Shown in pieces: positions 34,512 to 46,282 of a stretch of 64,000 nucleotides of DNA (position 1 is its first letter; every line of letters begins with the position of its first letter). The notes beneath the pieces are model-generated. The model was given only the letters and a program-made list of their open reading frames with translations, made no database searches and had not been told where the DNA came from. The DNA is taken from contig JAEUWY010000005.1 in assembly GCA_022059125.1 (NCBI GenBank), positions 1,922,001-1,986,000 of the forward strand, read 5' to 3'. The stretch comes from Corynespora cassiicola (Eukaryota > Ascomycota > Dothideomycetes > Pleosporales > Corynesporascaceae). A program made the translations under genes and the position numbers.

Positions 34512-36132
34512 ATGAGGTACCCAAGCGCATGGTGCCTTGTGTTGACAAGTTTCTCGTACTTTTCGCTGGAAGCGTGGGCATGGCCAACCCGACATGAAAA
34601 GCCCCCAGTATGTATCATCGGTGCGGGACCCGCCGGGTTGGCTACCGCAAGCAAACTGGAGGCAAAGGGCATTAGAGCCGTAATGTTCGAAAAGCAGGCC
34701 GAAGTTGGAGGTAAAAGTCAAGCCTGGTACGATGAAGCGTGAGTGTTGCACCGCAGCCGTTTTTCAAGCGCCATAGCCGCGGCTGACCACCCTCACAGGG
34801 GAATATTCCATCCGCTTGGCGCCGCCTTCTTCTCAAATGGATCATATCCAGAAACACTGAAAGTACTCAACCAAACTAATGTGACTGCCTCCGAATTCGC
34901 GCTTTCTGGGACCAGGACAATGTATGCCTTCAATTATACAACTGGCGCTACCCAGCCTGTTGCGAACCTCGCCCAGGGGGCTTTGGGCATTTTGGCAGCA
35001 GAAATCCCACTTTACACCATGCTTTGGAACAAAGTTTTTGCCCCAATAGGCGTGCCAAACTACAAGGTGAACAATTCTCACTCTACCAGCTACATATGGG
35101 TGCTGACGTATGCAAAGAATGGTGTCCCGGAGGAATTGACGGTCTCTGGCGCAGATTGGTTCCGCGCAAACAACCTCACACTGCTTCCTCGGTTACTTGT
35201 CAACCCATTGGCCCTCTATGGTTACGGGGATATCAATGTTGTGCCAGCTGTAAGTGGCTCTCCTCTGCTGTGATCCTCTCGAGGAGCATCCTGGTGGCCT
35301 CATGCAGGTACTGACAGGTGACTAGCTTTACGTCTTGCGATACTTCACGCCTGACATATTAGCTGCCTTCGTTGGCCAACGCAATGCGTACTATATTGAT
35401 TTCCACAAGGTTTTCGTCCAATGGGCAGAAAAGATTGCCTGCAAAACACCAATCAACCTTTCTCACGAGGTTCGATGTGTCGACCGTTCCGGGAAGAACC
35501 CAGTACTGAAGTACACTAAACCACACGGCAACTTTTATAAGTGGGGAAGTCAAAAATGTTCTGAAGTCGTTTTTGCATTCCCACCAACGATTGAGAACCT
35601 AGAGAGGACAGGTTTGGATCTTACAGAGGACGAGCAAGATCTTTTTTCCGGTGTCCTCACGCATAATTATTTCTCTTCCGCCGTCAAATTCAACCTGCCA
35701 TACAATGCGTCCTATATCGCGCAAAGCGCCAACTCTACCGTCCCACCACCAAACGTGGGCGAGCCTGTAGCTGTTTTGCGCCTCAGCCGCGATTCTGACG
35801 TGGTTACCTCTTGGTCCTGGGGCCCCGACCGCGAATTCATGTCTGAGAAGTATGCACGCAACCTTCTCCAAACGACCTTGTCCAAAATCAATCGGGACCC
35901 GGGTAACCTGACTGCTCAAGCCGAGCCGTTGTGCTCGGATGACATCAAGGCTTTCAGGAAGTGGGATTATTTCCCGCACTTCGACACTGAGCCACTGAGA
36001 AATGGCTCTTATGCGAAGCTGAACAAAATCCAAGGCCAAAAAAAATCGTTCTGGGCCAGCGGGCTCAGTGGCATGGAAATTGTCGAGTGGGCGATCAGAG
36101 GAGGGCAGGATGTTGTGGACTCGTATTTCTAA
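34512..36132 (+). CDS. Secreted FAD-dependent amine-oxidase-like flavoprotein
   Basis: Three exons (34512-34738, 34799-35249, 35326-36132), 494 residues. An N-terminal signal peptide (~1-24, MRYPSAWCLVLTSFSYF) precedes a Rossmann FAD motif IIGAGPAGLATASKLE at ~35-50 and the second-strand acid FEKQAEVGGKS, which has the GG doublet of NAD(P)-binding/amine oxidoreductases. Eight or more N-x-S/T sequons (for example NGSY, NQTN, NVTA, NNLT, NASY) fit a secreted glycoprotein. The C-terminus WASGLSGMEIVEWAIRGGQDVVD is a typical flavin-binding closing block. The substrate is unknown; oxidase or dehydrogenase acting on an extracellular small molecule is inferred. Start chosen for the signal peptide; an ATG nine codons upstream exists. 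Confidence 0.87.
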
Positions 36133-36414
36133 AGCCCTGTACAAAAGGGAAAAGGGCCCGCATATTTGGATGAAAGCCTATCAAAAGGAACTTTCGGGAT
36201 AAAAAATGGGAGGGGAGGCATCATGGTTTTTCTTTTCTTTTTCACATTGACGACTGCATAGATGATACCTGCGCCTTAGATGAGCGTTACGGTCACGTCC
36301 TCGATTACGATGACCACGGTTTCAGGGTTTGGGATATGATTATGACTCGACATGTAGTAATAATTAATGCTTGTATGTTATGTAGTATGAATAGATAGAT
36401 CTGCGCAGGTGGGC

Positions 36415-38063
36415 TCACCGCCTGCAGCGCCACCAGCTTCTCGTCTTTTTCGTCGGTGATGGAGACTGCATTGGCTCACCTCCATCTACTGCTCCATATC
36501 CTCTCAGAAGTATTTCGATATCCAGATTTTTTTCTTGGATTGCAAAACCGAGCGCCGTCTTGCCTTGATTAATCCTCAAGTCCACATTCACCCCAAGCCC
36601 CAACAGCCACTCCACCAGAGCCAACTTTTGACTTTCAACTGCAGCGAAAAATGCGACATCTTTTGCTTCAGCCTTGAAATCTGCATCTTTGACTGGCAGC
36701 GCCTCAAGCGGAAATCGCAAACCACTCACAGCACTGATGACTGCAGCTACAACATCGGCTTTGCCCGCGAACACGGCCGTGTAAATGAACCCCCTGGCCT
36801 TAAGATTTCTCCTTAGCCCCATCCTAGGCACAGACAACCATGTCTCGAGCAACAAACTTATCACGTCGACATTTCCGACCTGTATCGCGTACGCCACCGC
36901 AGTCCCGGTCCTCCAAGCGCTCGATCGCGTTCGCAGCACGCACTTTGAAGACAGCATCCAACGCAAGGCCTCCACATTTGAGTGCTGCACGGCGCACATT
37001 ATGGGCTCACCGAAGACGTTGCTAATTACAGAGCTGTTGGGTTCACGCCGCACTTTACTCAATACAGGTTCGCCATTCACGTCTCTGCCTCCGGAAACGC
37101 CGGCCCGATATTCGCCAATGCCCGTCTTTCTCCACCCCATTTCTTTATCAGTGGATTGGATATTTGCATGCTGTTCGATCAGTAGTAGTTGCAGATACAG
37201 GTCAGAGTTGGTATAGTGAGGGCAAGAGCACCCAGACGCTTGTGCATCTTCTTGGTCTGCTGTTCGTTGGTTCTCCTCTTCCACTTCCTCCTGCTGCTCT
37301 CTGTCCTCACATTCATTTGGTTGTGCGAACCCAGCATCTTTTCGGTTGCGAGCAAGGGCCAAAAAGTCGTGTATCTCCCTACGCGTGGTGCGCACAGTCA
37401 GCGCCGGGTCCCCCGCAGCCACGATCTCCAGCAAAGCAGCTAGTAGCGCGGAGTCGGCAAACGAAGCTGCCACACATAGCGCATCCTCGACCGTCGGAAT
37501 CCAATCGAGTGACCAGACCCTGTAAGAGTCCTTGATTTGCGTCAGAGCGCGTGCACTGGTCTCACACAGTTTCTTTAATATGTATCTCCTTTGCTGGGTA
37601 TCCTTGGTGCTGGAGTCGCGGATGTAATTTTGTGCAATGAGCACACAATTCCTCAAGCGTGGAGGCAGAGAATGCTTGTGGGACGGTCTGGACCGATCTG
37701 CAAGGCATGAGTTATACAGGGCGGCCGCTAAGACTTTTGACTTTTGGGCGTGCACGGGGTGCGTGGCTGGTGCGCGGAAGGGGGATGGCATGCGAAGAAA
37801 CCTGAATAGATCGAGATTGAGAAGGGTGATGATCCGACAGATGCTCCGAGGTACTTCATCCGCGAATATGCCTTTGGTTGCGTTAGTGAGTTGTCGAAAG
37901 AGAACAGCGTAGGCCTACAGCGTCACGTACGGCATACAAATCGCAGCTCAAGCACTTTGTGTGTGTCCCGGCAGGGGCGGCTGGGATAGCGAAAATGGCC
38001 CGCAACGACTTGATCAACTATGGAACCGACGAGTTCAAGGGGAAGATCCAGCAGATGAGGCAT
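36415..38063 (-). CDS. F-box-like protein with ankyrin repeats
   Basis: Two exons (38063-37931 and 37871-36415), 529 residues. The intron (59 bases) starts GTACGT and has a perfect-looking CTCACTAAC branch site; without it the frame stops. The N-terminus MPHLLDLPLELVGSIVDQV resembles an F-box. The second half has ankyrin-like units: VFGEPIMCAVQHSNVEALRWML, TAVAYAIQVGNVDVISLLLE, GFIYTAVFAGKADVV, DVAFFAAVESQKLALVEWLL and KTALGFAIQEKNLDIEILL. A Glu/Gln-rich acidic stretch lies near 220. F-box proteins can act in SCF ubiquitin ligases, with ankyrins holding the substrate; that role is inferred. The C-terminus is basic (KKTRSWWRCRR). Confidence 0.8.
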
Positions 38064-39688
38064 GTTGGGCCGGAGCCGATGAACGGTGTACAGAAGAAGC
38101 ACAACGTTCTGAATAATGCTTTTCTCGGGAGTGGCGAAACGGAAGAGAAATGGACTGTTCCGACAAAGAATAGTTATCGATCTGAAACGATTGAAGATGG
38201 AAAGGATTCCGGAAAAACTCATCGCTCTGCCCGAGACTACTTGACTTGCTCTTACGCTGCTGCCTGGACTTTTCAAAGGCGTATGCCAGGAGACCATCCT
38301 GCTTGGCCATCTTAGAATGCAGACGCACACGCAATGCCTTCCAAGAATCTACCAAGACCCAAGATCGTGGCTCTTTTTTCCCACGATGCAAGCTTCTTGG
38401 TGGGTTTCCCCTTCCATAGCTCAGCTGGCTGGCTGAGCTGAGCTTACGCCGCCTCACTCCTTGACTCGGTACGCACCGACCGCGCATCGCTGGATGTATC
38501 CGCCTTCCCCACAAATCTGACTCTCGGGGCATGGGAAAGGACTTGCGCGTTGATCGATCTGAGCTTGGTATCCATATGATGGGTCTTATGACAAGGGGCT
38601 CCGGAGAAGTGGCTCGACTCTGTTTCAAGCCTTTGGGGTTTGCCGGCGTGAACCTTGAGCTCGGTGTGGATTCATGGCGGATTATGTGGGTGGTCGAGCA
38701 ACATTGGGTCGCACTAAAGACGACCAACATCCAAAGTCAAGTGGCCGAAGGGGAAAGCTGGATGAGCCCAAAGGTGTCACCGTTGATGCTAACGGGCTCA
38801 ACCAATCAAGTAATGGATCGCTAGCACGCTTATCGATAAACAGCCTCTCCATCGTCAACCTCGGATACCTGACCTTCAACGGATGCACAGGTATCTAAGA
38901 GAAACTCAGGCGCACTCGGCCAACAGCCAATATTGAGAATCATTCGATATAGCGACTTCATAGTGGCTATGCCGGCCCTACATTGGCCTCTCTGTCTCGC
39001 TGTTAGTGTCAGCAGCGCAGAGCTACCCAGGTACATAGTACTAGTGCAGAAGGAAAGTGAAATTCGAGCTACATTCTTACTCTACTGTCGGATGTAAAAC
39101 GCTATTTGAACATAGATCCAGTAAGTCCGTTATGTAAACACCGTCCCTTGTCATTTGTAAGCCTTTTGGTAGCATCCTCCGAGTGATTGTTTGCGTTGAC
39201 TGTGCAAAAGTAAGCGCTAAGGGCCAGCTTCGAACTCCTTCCAGCTCCGACGAGAATCCAGGTTGGTCATTCGGCCAAAGACTCTGCCCGAAATATAGCA
39301 TGCTAATTTGAATAGTTATGAAGGCGATAAATCCGTGGCAGTTCACCGAGAGTGACTAACCAGTGTAGAGCTTGGTGACCCGCAAAATCAAACGCCCTGC
39401 TGTATGAGCTGACGAGGCGTAATGACGAGATGCAGCATACTAACTAGCTATTGCCATCGCTTAGGAACTTATTGCCTCTCTCATCTTCTATTATCTCTAC
39501 CCTTGACCGTATTCTCTGCATTTTGCAATCCTCTACTCGCCTACAATTGCCTGCATTATACAACCGAGGGACCGGCTGCCTGTGCTGTCTCTGGTATGAA
39601 TTATATAAGTACTGCCCAGTGTCAAGACAATCTATTCATTCAATCAGTCGGTCAAGCACCTTCCAAAACTTCTTGGTGTTTTAACAAG
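38064..39688. other. Divergent intergenic region, F-box/carboxylesterase
   Basis: No gene recognised in 1.6 kb. It includes a short inverted repeat at 38418-38439 (AGCTCAGC, 6-base spacer, GCTGAGCT) and a TATATAAG box at 39602-39609. An open frame runs in phase into the esterase from 39422 but lacks features, so it is treated as 5' leader. Confidence 0.5.
39602..39609 (+). promoter_or_regulatory. Candidate TATA box of carboxylesterase
   Basis: TATATAAG lies 80 bp upstream of the preferred start at 39689. Its presence argues that the in-frame extension to 39422 is not translated. Confidence 0.5.
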
Positions 39689-41383
39689 ATGCGTTCGTTA
39701 TCCCTTATTCCTCTAATCGCTCTTGTTAGTGCGTCGCCCGTAGTCAACATAACGAATGGGTTGATCATCGGCAACACATCCAACGCAGTTGATTCGTTCT
39801 ACGGAATCCCATACGCAGAGCCTCCTATAGGAAATCTCAGACTTAGGCGACCCCAACCACTCTCTAAACCCCTGGGCACTTTCAACGCCACTGTCTTGCC
39901 CAGAGCGTGCCCTCAGAAAACTCTTGCGGGGGATCTTCCGATACTAGAAGATTTTCCAGAAGTTGTACAAGCAGTTTATTCCGCTTATCTGATTCCTCTG
40001 CCCGACGTTGGCGAGGACTGCCTCACGTTGAATGTACAACGACCCGCCGACATCACTGCCGACGCCAAGCTGCCAGTTCTATTCTGGATATTTGGTGGAG
40101 CGTTTGAGTCAGGCTCGACTTTCCTGTCAGACTATGGACAATTCATCGGAAGAGCGAATGAGTTGGGTGAGCCCGTCATCATAGTAGCCGCCAACTATCG
40201 ACATAACACCTTTGGCTTTCTTGGTGGCAAGGAACTCAAAGCCGAAGGCAACACCAACCTGGGACTTCGAGACCAGCGACTCGCTCTGGAGTGGGTCCAA
40301 GAGAATATCGCAGCTTTTGGAGGTGATCCGGGAAGAGTCACTATTTGGGGCCAGTCGGCTGGCGCATCCAGCGTCTACGATCATCTCAGCATCAACGGTG
40401 GCAACTACACTTCGGAGCGTACCGGAAAGCCTCTTTTCCACGCCGGCATCATGGATTCAGGTACTTCATTTCCGGCAAATCCGATCGATAGTCCAACTGC
40501 GCAAGCTCAGTATGACTTCATTGTTTCTGCTGTGGGTTGCGAAACAACGTCGAAGTTCAATTCGTCCGTTGACTGCCTGAGGAGTGTGCCATATGAGGAT
40601 CTTGTCAATGCAACGGAGAAGATACCGTATCTCTACGGTCCCGAAGGCTTTCACCTCAACTATGTTCCCCGCCCCGATGACTCTGATGTATTCTACACTT
40701 CATCCAATTTCGAGCCAGGTAATCCGATCGCAGACGTGCCTCTCATTGTGGGCTTTCAAGAAGACGAAGCGACCGTGTTTGTGGCTACCGCAGATCAAGT
40801 CGCAAATGATGCAGCATTGGTATCCATGCTGCAAGAACAGTTTCACGATGTTCCTCGGTCGAAATTGGAGAAGTTTGTTAGCTATTACCACGGCGATGAA
40901 GAGACAGGTGCACCATTCCGAACCAACGCCTCGGAAGAGGCATACCCCAACTCAAAGATCAATTCGGCGGTAGTTTCGGACATATTCTTCATCTTCCGAG
41001 CTCGAGAATTTCTTGCCAGGGTTACAGAACCATCATCACATTCTACCTACAAGAGTCCCGTGTGGGCGTACCAAGCATCATACAATCATGGATTCCCTAG
41101 GATTGGATCCTTCCACGGAAGTAGCGTCTATCTTCTCATCTTTGGGTCATTTGTCGGAACAGGTGATTTTGATGTCCCATTCAACAATACCGTGGGTCGC
41201 TATTCCCGATTCGCAAGGGAGGGCATTCCTAGCTCGCCGGTAGGAGGACTCCACTGGCCGAAGTATGGCGAGAAAATGGAGCTGTTGCAATTCAAGGCAG
41301 ATGGTGAGACGATCATCAGCAACACCTTTAGGGGCGAGTCCTATAGATATTTCCAGAAGATTGAAGGCTCACTCAACTTTTGA
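39689..41383 (+). CDS. Secreted type-B carboxylesterase/lipase
   Basis: Single exon, 564 residues, alpha/beta-hydrolase of the cholinesterase/type-B carboxylesterase group. The signal peptide is MRSLSLIPLIALVSASP. Family blocks in order: NGLIIGNTSNAVDSFYGIPYAEPP, EDCLTLNVQRP, the oxyanion region WIFGGAFESGS, NYRHNTFGFLGG, LGLRDQRLALEWVQENIAAFGGDP and the nucleophile elbow IWGQSAGASS. The catalytic acid probably lies in GFQEDEATVF and the His in RIGSFHGSSVY. Many N-glycosylation sites fit secretion. The substrate is unknown; lipid, sterol or other esters are possible. The open frame continues 89 codons upstream to 39422, but the signal peptide and a TATA box between support 39689. Confidence 0.92.
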   Translation: MRSLSLIPLIALVSASPVVNITNGLIIGNTSNAVDSFYGIPYAEPPIGNLRLRRPQPLSKPLGTFNATVLPRACPQKTLAGDLPILEDFPEVVQAVYSAYLIPLPDVGEDCLTLNVQRPADITADAKLPVLFWIFGGAFESGSTFLSDYGQFIGRANELGEPVIIVAANYRHNTFGFLGGKELKAEGNTNLGLRDQRLALEWVQENIAAFGGDPGRVTIWGQSAGASSVYDHLSINGGNYTSERTGKPLFHAGIMDSGTSFPANPIDSPTAQAQYDFIVSAVGCETTSKFNSSVDCLRSVPYEDLVNATEKIPYLYGPEGFHLNYVPRPDDSDVFYTSSNFEPGNPIADVPLIVGFQEDEATVFVATADQVANDAALVSMLQEQFHDVPRSKLEKFVSYYHGDEETGAPFRTNASEEAYPNSKINSAVVSDIFFIFRAREFLARVTEPSSHSTYKSPVWAYQASYNHGFPRIGSFHGSSVYLLIFGSFVGTGDFDVPFNNTVGRYSRFAREGIPSSPVGGLHWPKYGEKMELLQFKADGETIISNTFRGESYRYFQKIEGSLNF

Positions 41384-41855
41384 ACACATTGCTGAGGGTC
41401 TTATCGACCAACTGTCATGTAATAGACTGTTTATCCTAAGATAATAATAGTGTGGATATATATACACAAAAACAATACATGGCCGTCAGTATTCAAGGCA
41501 ACCTTGATAGAAGCCTGTGTGTTGCATACTTCAAAGAATTCTTCCCATCCGTAAATATAATCTAGGTTTATTCAGTACCATTGGTATGCATCATACATGC
41601 TAGGCTTTAGTGATTCAACTTGAGGCTCGAGTTATTTAGCTAGCCTGCTCCCTGACATGAGGTGAGAAATATAGATTTTCGCCCAGAGAATCTTATTCGT
41701 CTGACATCTAGTTTATGATTTCTCTATTGGAGAAAGAGAGTCTCCATTATCTAAGCCATTTTCAAAAACTTGCAACGGAGCTAAAGAGAGCATGACGCTT
41801 GTTCCCTATAAAATGTAGGAAAACGCCCAGAGTCGCCGTGAATGCTTCCAGTTGC
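41384..41855. other. Intergenic, nothing recognised
   Basis: About 470 AT-rich bases between two convergent 3' ends. No gene seen. Confidence 0.6.
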
Positions 41856-42560
41856 TCAATTCATCCATCTATTCAATACCTCCTCATCAACATCCCTCAC
41901 CAAGACATGCACGTGTTCCAAGCTACGGACACTCTGAAGGTTAGTGGTGTTCTTAAACCACTGCACTTTACTACCTTCTTCGCCGGATTTCTCCCCCACC
42001 CTATCCCTAAACTCTCTGCGAATGAAGTCCTCGACCAATTTCCTCCCCTCAATAGTAAGTGCACCTTCATTATCGGCTGGCAACGGTTTCTTCGACCACA
42101 CCACAATATGGCTTATCCCTTCTGTGACCGCGTATGTCCAATCATTACGGATAATCTTGTAGTCCTCGGGGCACTCGAACGGTGTCTCGCTCTTGAGCTC
42201 AAACCGAAAAGCTCCCGTGCTGGAAAGAGGTGTCCAAAGTAGCCGTTGCTGGAGTAGATATTGCGTCGCGGAGCCGTACTTGGCTTTGACGTGCGCGGTC
42301 CACGCGAGGTACGCTTTGAGGAACGAGGGCCAGCGCTTCAACTCGTCGAGCTGGTGGGCTGAGATCAGGCGGTGCAGGTCTTCCCAGGTATGCGGTGTGA
42401 ACTCTGCATCGGTGATGCTGAGTTGATGCCAGTCGATGGCCGTGAGCTGGAACGGTGGGTTGTCGCGGGGAAAAGGGAGGGCAGTCGGGTCGGGGTTAGC
42501 TTTCCATCGGGATTGGAAAGTCGCAGGTTGCGATTCGATGTCCACGGTCTGTATCGTCAT
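41856..42560 (-). CDS. DUF3605 protein (N-acetylglucosamine-induced protein 1 type)
   Basis: Single exon, 234 residues. The protein matches the fungal DUF3605 family, whose named member is the Nig1 N-acetylglucosamine-induced protein. Recognisable blocks are RHPxxxxxY-like KRWPSFLKAYLAWTAHVKAKYGS, the FECPEDYKIIRNDWTYAV segment and GISHIVVWSKKPLPAD. The C-terminus ends VLNRWMN after HVHVLVRDVD. No signal peptide or transmembrane segment is seen, so it is probably cytosolic. The biochemical function of the family is not established. The open frame extends upstream to 42749, but the extra residues have no family character. Confidence 0.8.
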   Translation of the reverse strand: MTIQTVDIESQPATFQSRWKANPDPTALPFPRDNPPFQLTAIDWHQLSITDAEFTPHTWEDLHRLISAHQLDELKRWPSFLKAYLAWTAHVKAKYGSATQYLLQQRLLWTPLSSTGAFRFELKSETPFECPEDYKIIRNDWTYAVTEGISHIVVWSKKPLPADNEGALTIEGRKLVEDFIRREFRDRVGEKSGEEGSKVQWFKNTTNLQSVRSLEHVHVLVRDVDEEVLNRWMN

Positions 42561-43479
42561 CGCAAAGATGGCGATATTCTTTGAATGCAATTTTGCAGCT
42601 CTGGTGCGACGATAGTATCGATCTGGAAGTGTTGTATGGTGTAGCGGCGAGAGGGCTAGTGGTGGGGAAGATGCTTGGGTTCCAACGAGAAAGATTACAG
42701 GCGACAAGGAACTATTTATCAGAAAAATTGGGGAATGATGTGTATGCACTTCGCCTCCTTGAAAATACTCCGGTTCGTCACTGACAAGATGCGGCTACAT
42801 TACAGGCATGCTTCAGGCCAAGTGGCTCTTGAACAAGGGTTGGTAGGAGTAATTTGTCGGCTAAAATTTGTGAGTTGAAAAACTCATACTGAAAAAGAGT
42901 CGCAGTGGTGCAAATATATCCGTGCACACTCTTCCAAAGCCCCAGGGCCCTTTCCAAGGCCAACCGACGGTTTGTTTTGGATGTCCATAAGGTGGGCTGA
43001 GTGAGGGTGCGTTATCGATAAATGGCACGGATGATTTGCCCTATTCGGCAATGGGCGCGCTCACGTCCAACTCCGCAAACGGATGATCATATTCAGCGAA
43101 GAACTCACGCCCATAACGGTTTTATGACAGTCTACTCACATTTTTCTCCAGGGAATTATATCACTATGTTATCAACTCATCCAGCTACCCACATAACCTG
43201 CCCATTTCGCAGTCCATATGGCCAGAATTAGGTCTAGTCACAACACAGGTGAGAGGCAAGGACATAAACTAGTCATAAAAAATGTTGCTTAAGAATGAGA
43301 CAAGTGTATCCTAAGCCTAATAAAATAGTGTAACGATTTCTGACATGGTAACCCTACAAATACACAGGTTTACTGTACTGAAATCCAGGATAGTAAATCA
43401 AAAGAGCTATTAAAACACATTGGCAAATGGTATTCTACAGATGAAAACATAAAAATAGAAGAGAATTATGTTAGCGTGA
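42561..43479. other. Intergenic, nothing recognised
   Basis: About 0.9 kb between the DUF3605 start and the 3' end of the NACHT gene, both on the minus strand. Short open frames only; the right half is AT-rich. Confidence 0.55.
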
Positions 43480-46282
43480 TTATCTCGACTTCGGAGTTGT
43501 AGGTCGTGATCCGCTAAACGGTAGGTGAAGTAACGAGCCGTAATGTGACCATCTAGTCTCCTTCTTCTTCTGTTTGATAAGGGCTCGGATATCTTCATCG
43601 AAGTATTCCATAGAAGCGATGAGGGTATTGTTTCTAGGATCTGCCCCACATTTGAGAAAGTCTTTGACGATACTGAGATGGTCACGCCCGGCACTGTCAT
43701 TGATTAATCGGTCCCATATAGTGAACTTTTCATCCTTATCGTTTCCGATTATCCAGTTTGGATCGGCTCCGTATTTGAGAAGAACTCGAATGAGCTTCCT
43801 ACTCATGTCATCGTGACATATTGACGGTCGGTCTGGAAAGGTGGGGAAAACGTAAAAATGAGCCACAGCTAACCACAGAAGCCTGGAGACTATATGCGGA
43901 CTAGGAGGCGAGGAGAACGATGCCAGTGTCTCTTTGACATAATTAGTCAGTTGGCATTGAACAGCAAATTCGAGGAAAGAACTGCTTTTTTGGAAGTCCC
44001 TATCGGTTCCGGTCCAATAATTAGCTGCATTGCCAGTCTCTCGAATTCCCCGCTGTAGGAAGTTCAGCCCGTTCTTTCGAGGCACAGTTGTTATTTCCTC
44101 TGCGGCTTCATCAATTGTCTCCAACAGATTCATCTGACAACCAGATGCATCGGGGTCAGCCCTTACGGCATATTCTATACCATAGGTGACCGCGTTCCAG
44201 AATCCATTTCCATTGAGCGTCTCCGGGTTATGGATGATCAGTCTCATGATTTGGGAGTTGCAAAGCCTGATATACGGATTGAAATCTGCTGGAGATGCAG
44301 CGCAGATTGTTTCCCATGTTTCCTTTCGCTCAAGGAAGTCTTTGACAGTGCGATGTAAGTAGCCGACTTTCGCTGATGGAAGACGACTTTTATCGACGGT
44401 ACACGCTTCGAGCAATCCTTTGCAGCATGCATTGATACGCCGGCGCATCAACTCGGCTCGTGAAACGGCTTCTCTGTTACTCAGTGGCTTCCGAGGCGAA
44501 TTCGCGACAAAATTTGGATCGTCTTCATCCGCGAATGATAATTCAAGAAGCGACAGAGAATTTAAAGAGGCCCTGACGATTTGAAATAGCTGAGAGGCTC
44601 TCACAAAATGCCTTGAGTTCAAGTGGTCCAGGACCCTCCAGAATAAAGTTTCCAGATCAACCGGCAAACTCTGGAGTCTTTTCTGGAGATCAAAAAGGCT
44701 TTCTCCCTCTGCAAGTCCATCCAGAAGAGATTGAACCACCAAATAGACCCACAAAAATACACCGGATGATTTGGTGCATATATTCTCGATAATCCGTGAC
44801 GAGAAATGTGGGTCTAATTGTTCGTGAACTCGAAAGCCAGGGCTTGCAGCCATTTTCGAGCTGACGTATGACTTTATGTCGTTATATGTAAGGTCCTCAA
44901 GCCGAAGGTGCGGACGATGGCCAAAGGCATCTTCAAAATCGACCCATGGACGGCTTGATGCACATATCTTAACGCCAGGAGCTAAGAGGCTGATAACCAA
45001 AGAGATCAAATCGGATGGTTTCCCACGGAATTCGTCCATTCCATCGACGAAAAGTACAATTTTGGACGTTTTAGTAACCTGGTGAATTAACATTTTGAAA
45101 GCTCTCAGTAGCTCTTCCCAGGTCCATGGATCCCTCTGAAAGGCATGTTCCCCAAATAAAATACCAACTTCCATTCTGTGAGGAAGGACGATAGGAAGAA
45201 GATCAGGTCGCTGCTCTAATATTTGGTGCAAAAGCGTGCGCATCAATCCGTTGTAAGACATTTGCATTTCGGACCCAGAGTTCCAGAAGAAGAACGATGC
45301 TATGATAAGTGATGTGCCGGAAGACCATTGCCTCAACCTGCGGCGCGTTCTTCGGTGATCGAAAATGAAACGCATTAGCGTGGACTTGCCTGCACCAGCT
45401 TTTCCAGTGATCCAATACAAAGGCTCGCCGTTGCTTAGCCAAGCAGAAAAGTCCGTCCATTTTGTCCCTTGGGCAGGGGGTTGGAAAACCCATTCAAATG
45501 TCTGCGCATGAGTATGCGCTATCTTTTCGTAACGGTAGTCCATCTCTCGAAATCGCAAGTTGTTTAACAGGGCGCGACAAAGCTGATTTTGGTCGTACTT
45601 GGTGCATGTTCCATAGATTGGCGTGGACGAATTTAAAGAAGTTCCTTGCCAATAGCTGTGCTTAATGGCCTGCACAACCTCATCCTGCCATTGATTGTTC
45701 TTTGCGACTTGTGTCATGATTTTACGACAGAGCTGTTGAGTTTCCAGCAGATCTTGCTGGTGCACTTGGTTTGTGGCTGTAATTTGTTCTCTATACCACA
45801 TGGGGTGGTTAGCGTAGACCAGGTTGCTCTCCAAGGGTCAGATACCTAAGTGACACCAGAATGTAAATGGAGACCTGTTGCCTGTAGTTACCAAGAGTCT
45901 CCTGGAGCATATCTATCTCACTTTGACTCCACAATGTGCGTAGAGCAATGCGGAAGCTCGCCCAGAACTGATGTCTACTCTGTGACTGAAGCCGATCAAG
46001 GGTCGCCAAAAGCTGCTCGCCGATTTCATTGCATCGTTTTGCCAAGATCGCGATTTCTCGGTCTTGAGATGAGATAGAGGTGGAATTAAATATAGTGATA
46101 GATGAATGCAGATCATCGTTGACTTTTATTAGGCTTTCCGTGATGCTTCTGATGTCAGAACTTCGCTCACTATCGCCAGGGTTTGACCTGTAGATCTTCC
46201 ATGTGCCTGACACGATGGCGCCTGTGAAATCTAAGAATTGGACAACAGCCGTTGCTACACCAAGAGCAGAAAAAGGATCCAT
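43480..46282 (-). CDS. NACHT-domain NLR-like protein
   Basis: Two exons (46282-45846 and 45790-43480), 915 residues; the 56-base intron ends after a CGCTAACC branch site and joins SLR to EQITATNQ. The N-terminus MDPFSALGVATAVVQFLDF is the standard opening of fungal NLR/STAND proteins. The NACHT NTPase has Walker A ITGKAGAGKSTLM (275-282) and Walker B VLFVDGMDEF (~392-399), then ICASSRPW (sensor 1 region). A winged-helix and helical part follows (~480-640). The C-terminal third has degenerate ankyrin-like units (LLKYGADPNWI, FLKCGADPRNN). Such proteins can trigger incompatibility or immune-like cell death in fungi, but many are uncharacterised. No effector domain beyond the N-terminal helix region is recognised. 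Confidence 0.88.

Noticed and set aside
33638..34587. Overlapping long frames on both strands in the GC-rich block
   Set aside because: Several equally long competing frames with biased Ala/Arg/Pro composition indicate few stop codons rather than coding.
39422..39688. N-terminal extension of the carboxylesterase
   Set aside because: Contains a TATATAAG box and precedes a clear signal peptide, so it is more likely promoter and leader.
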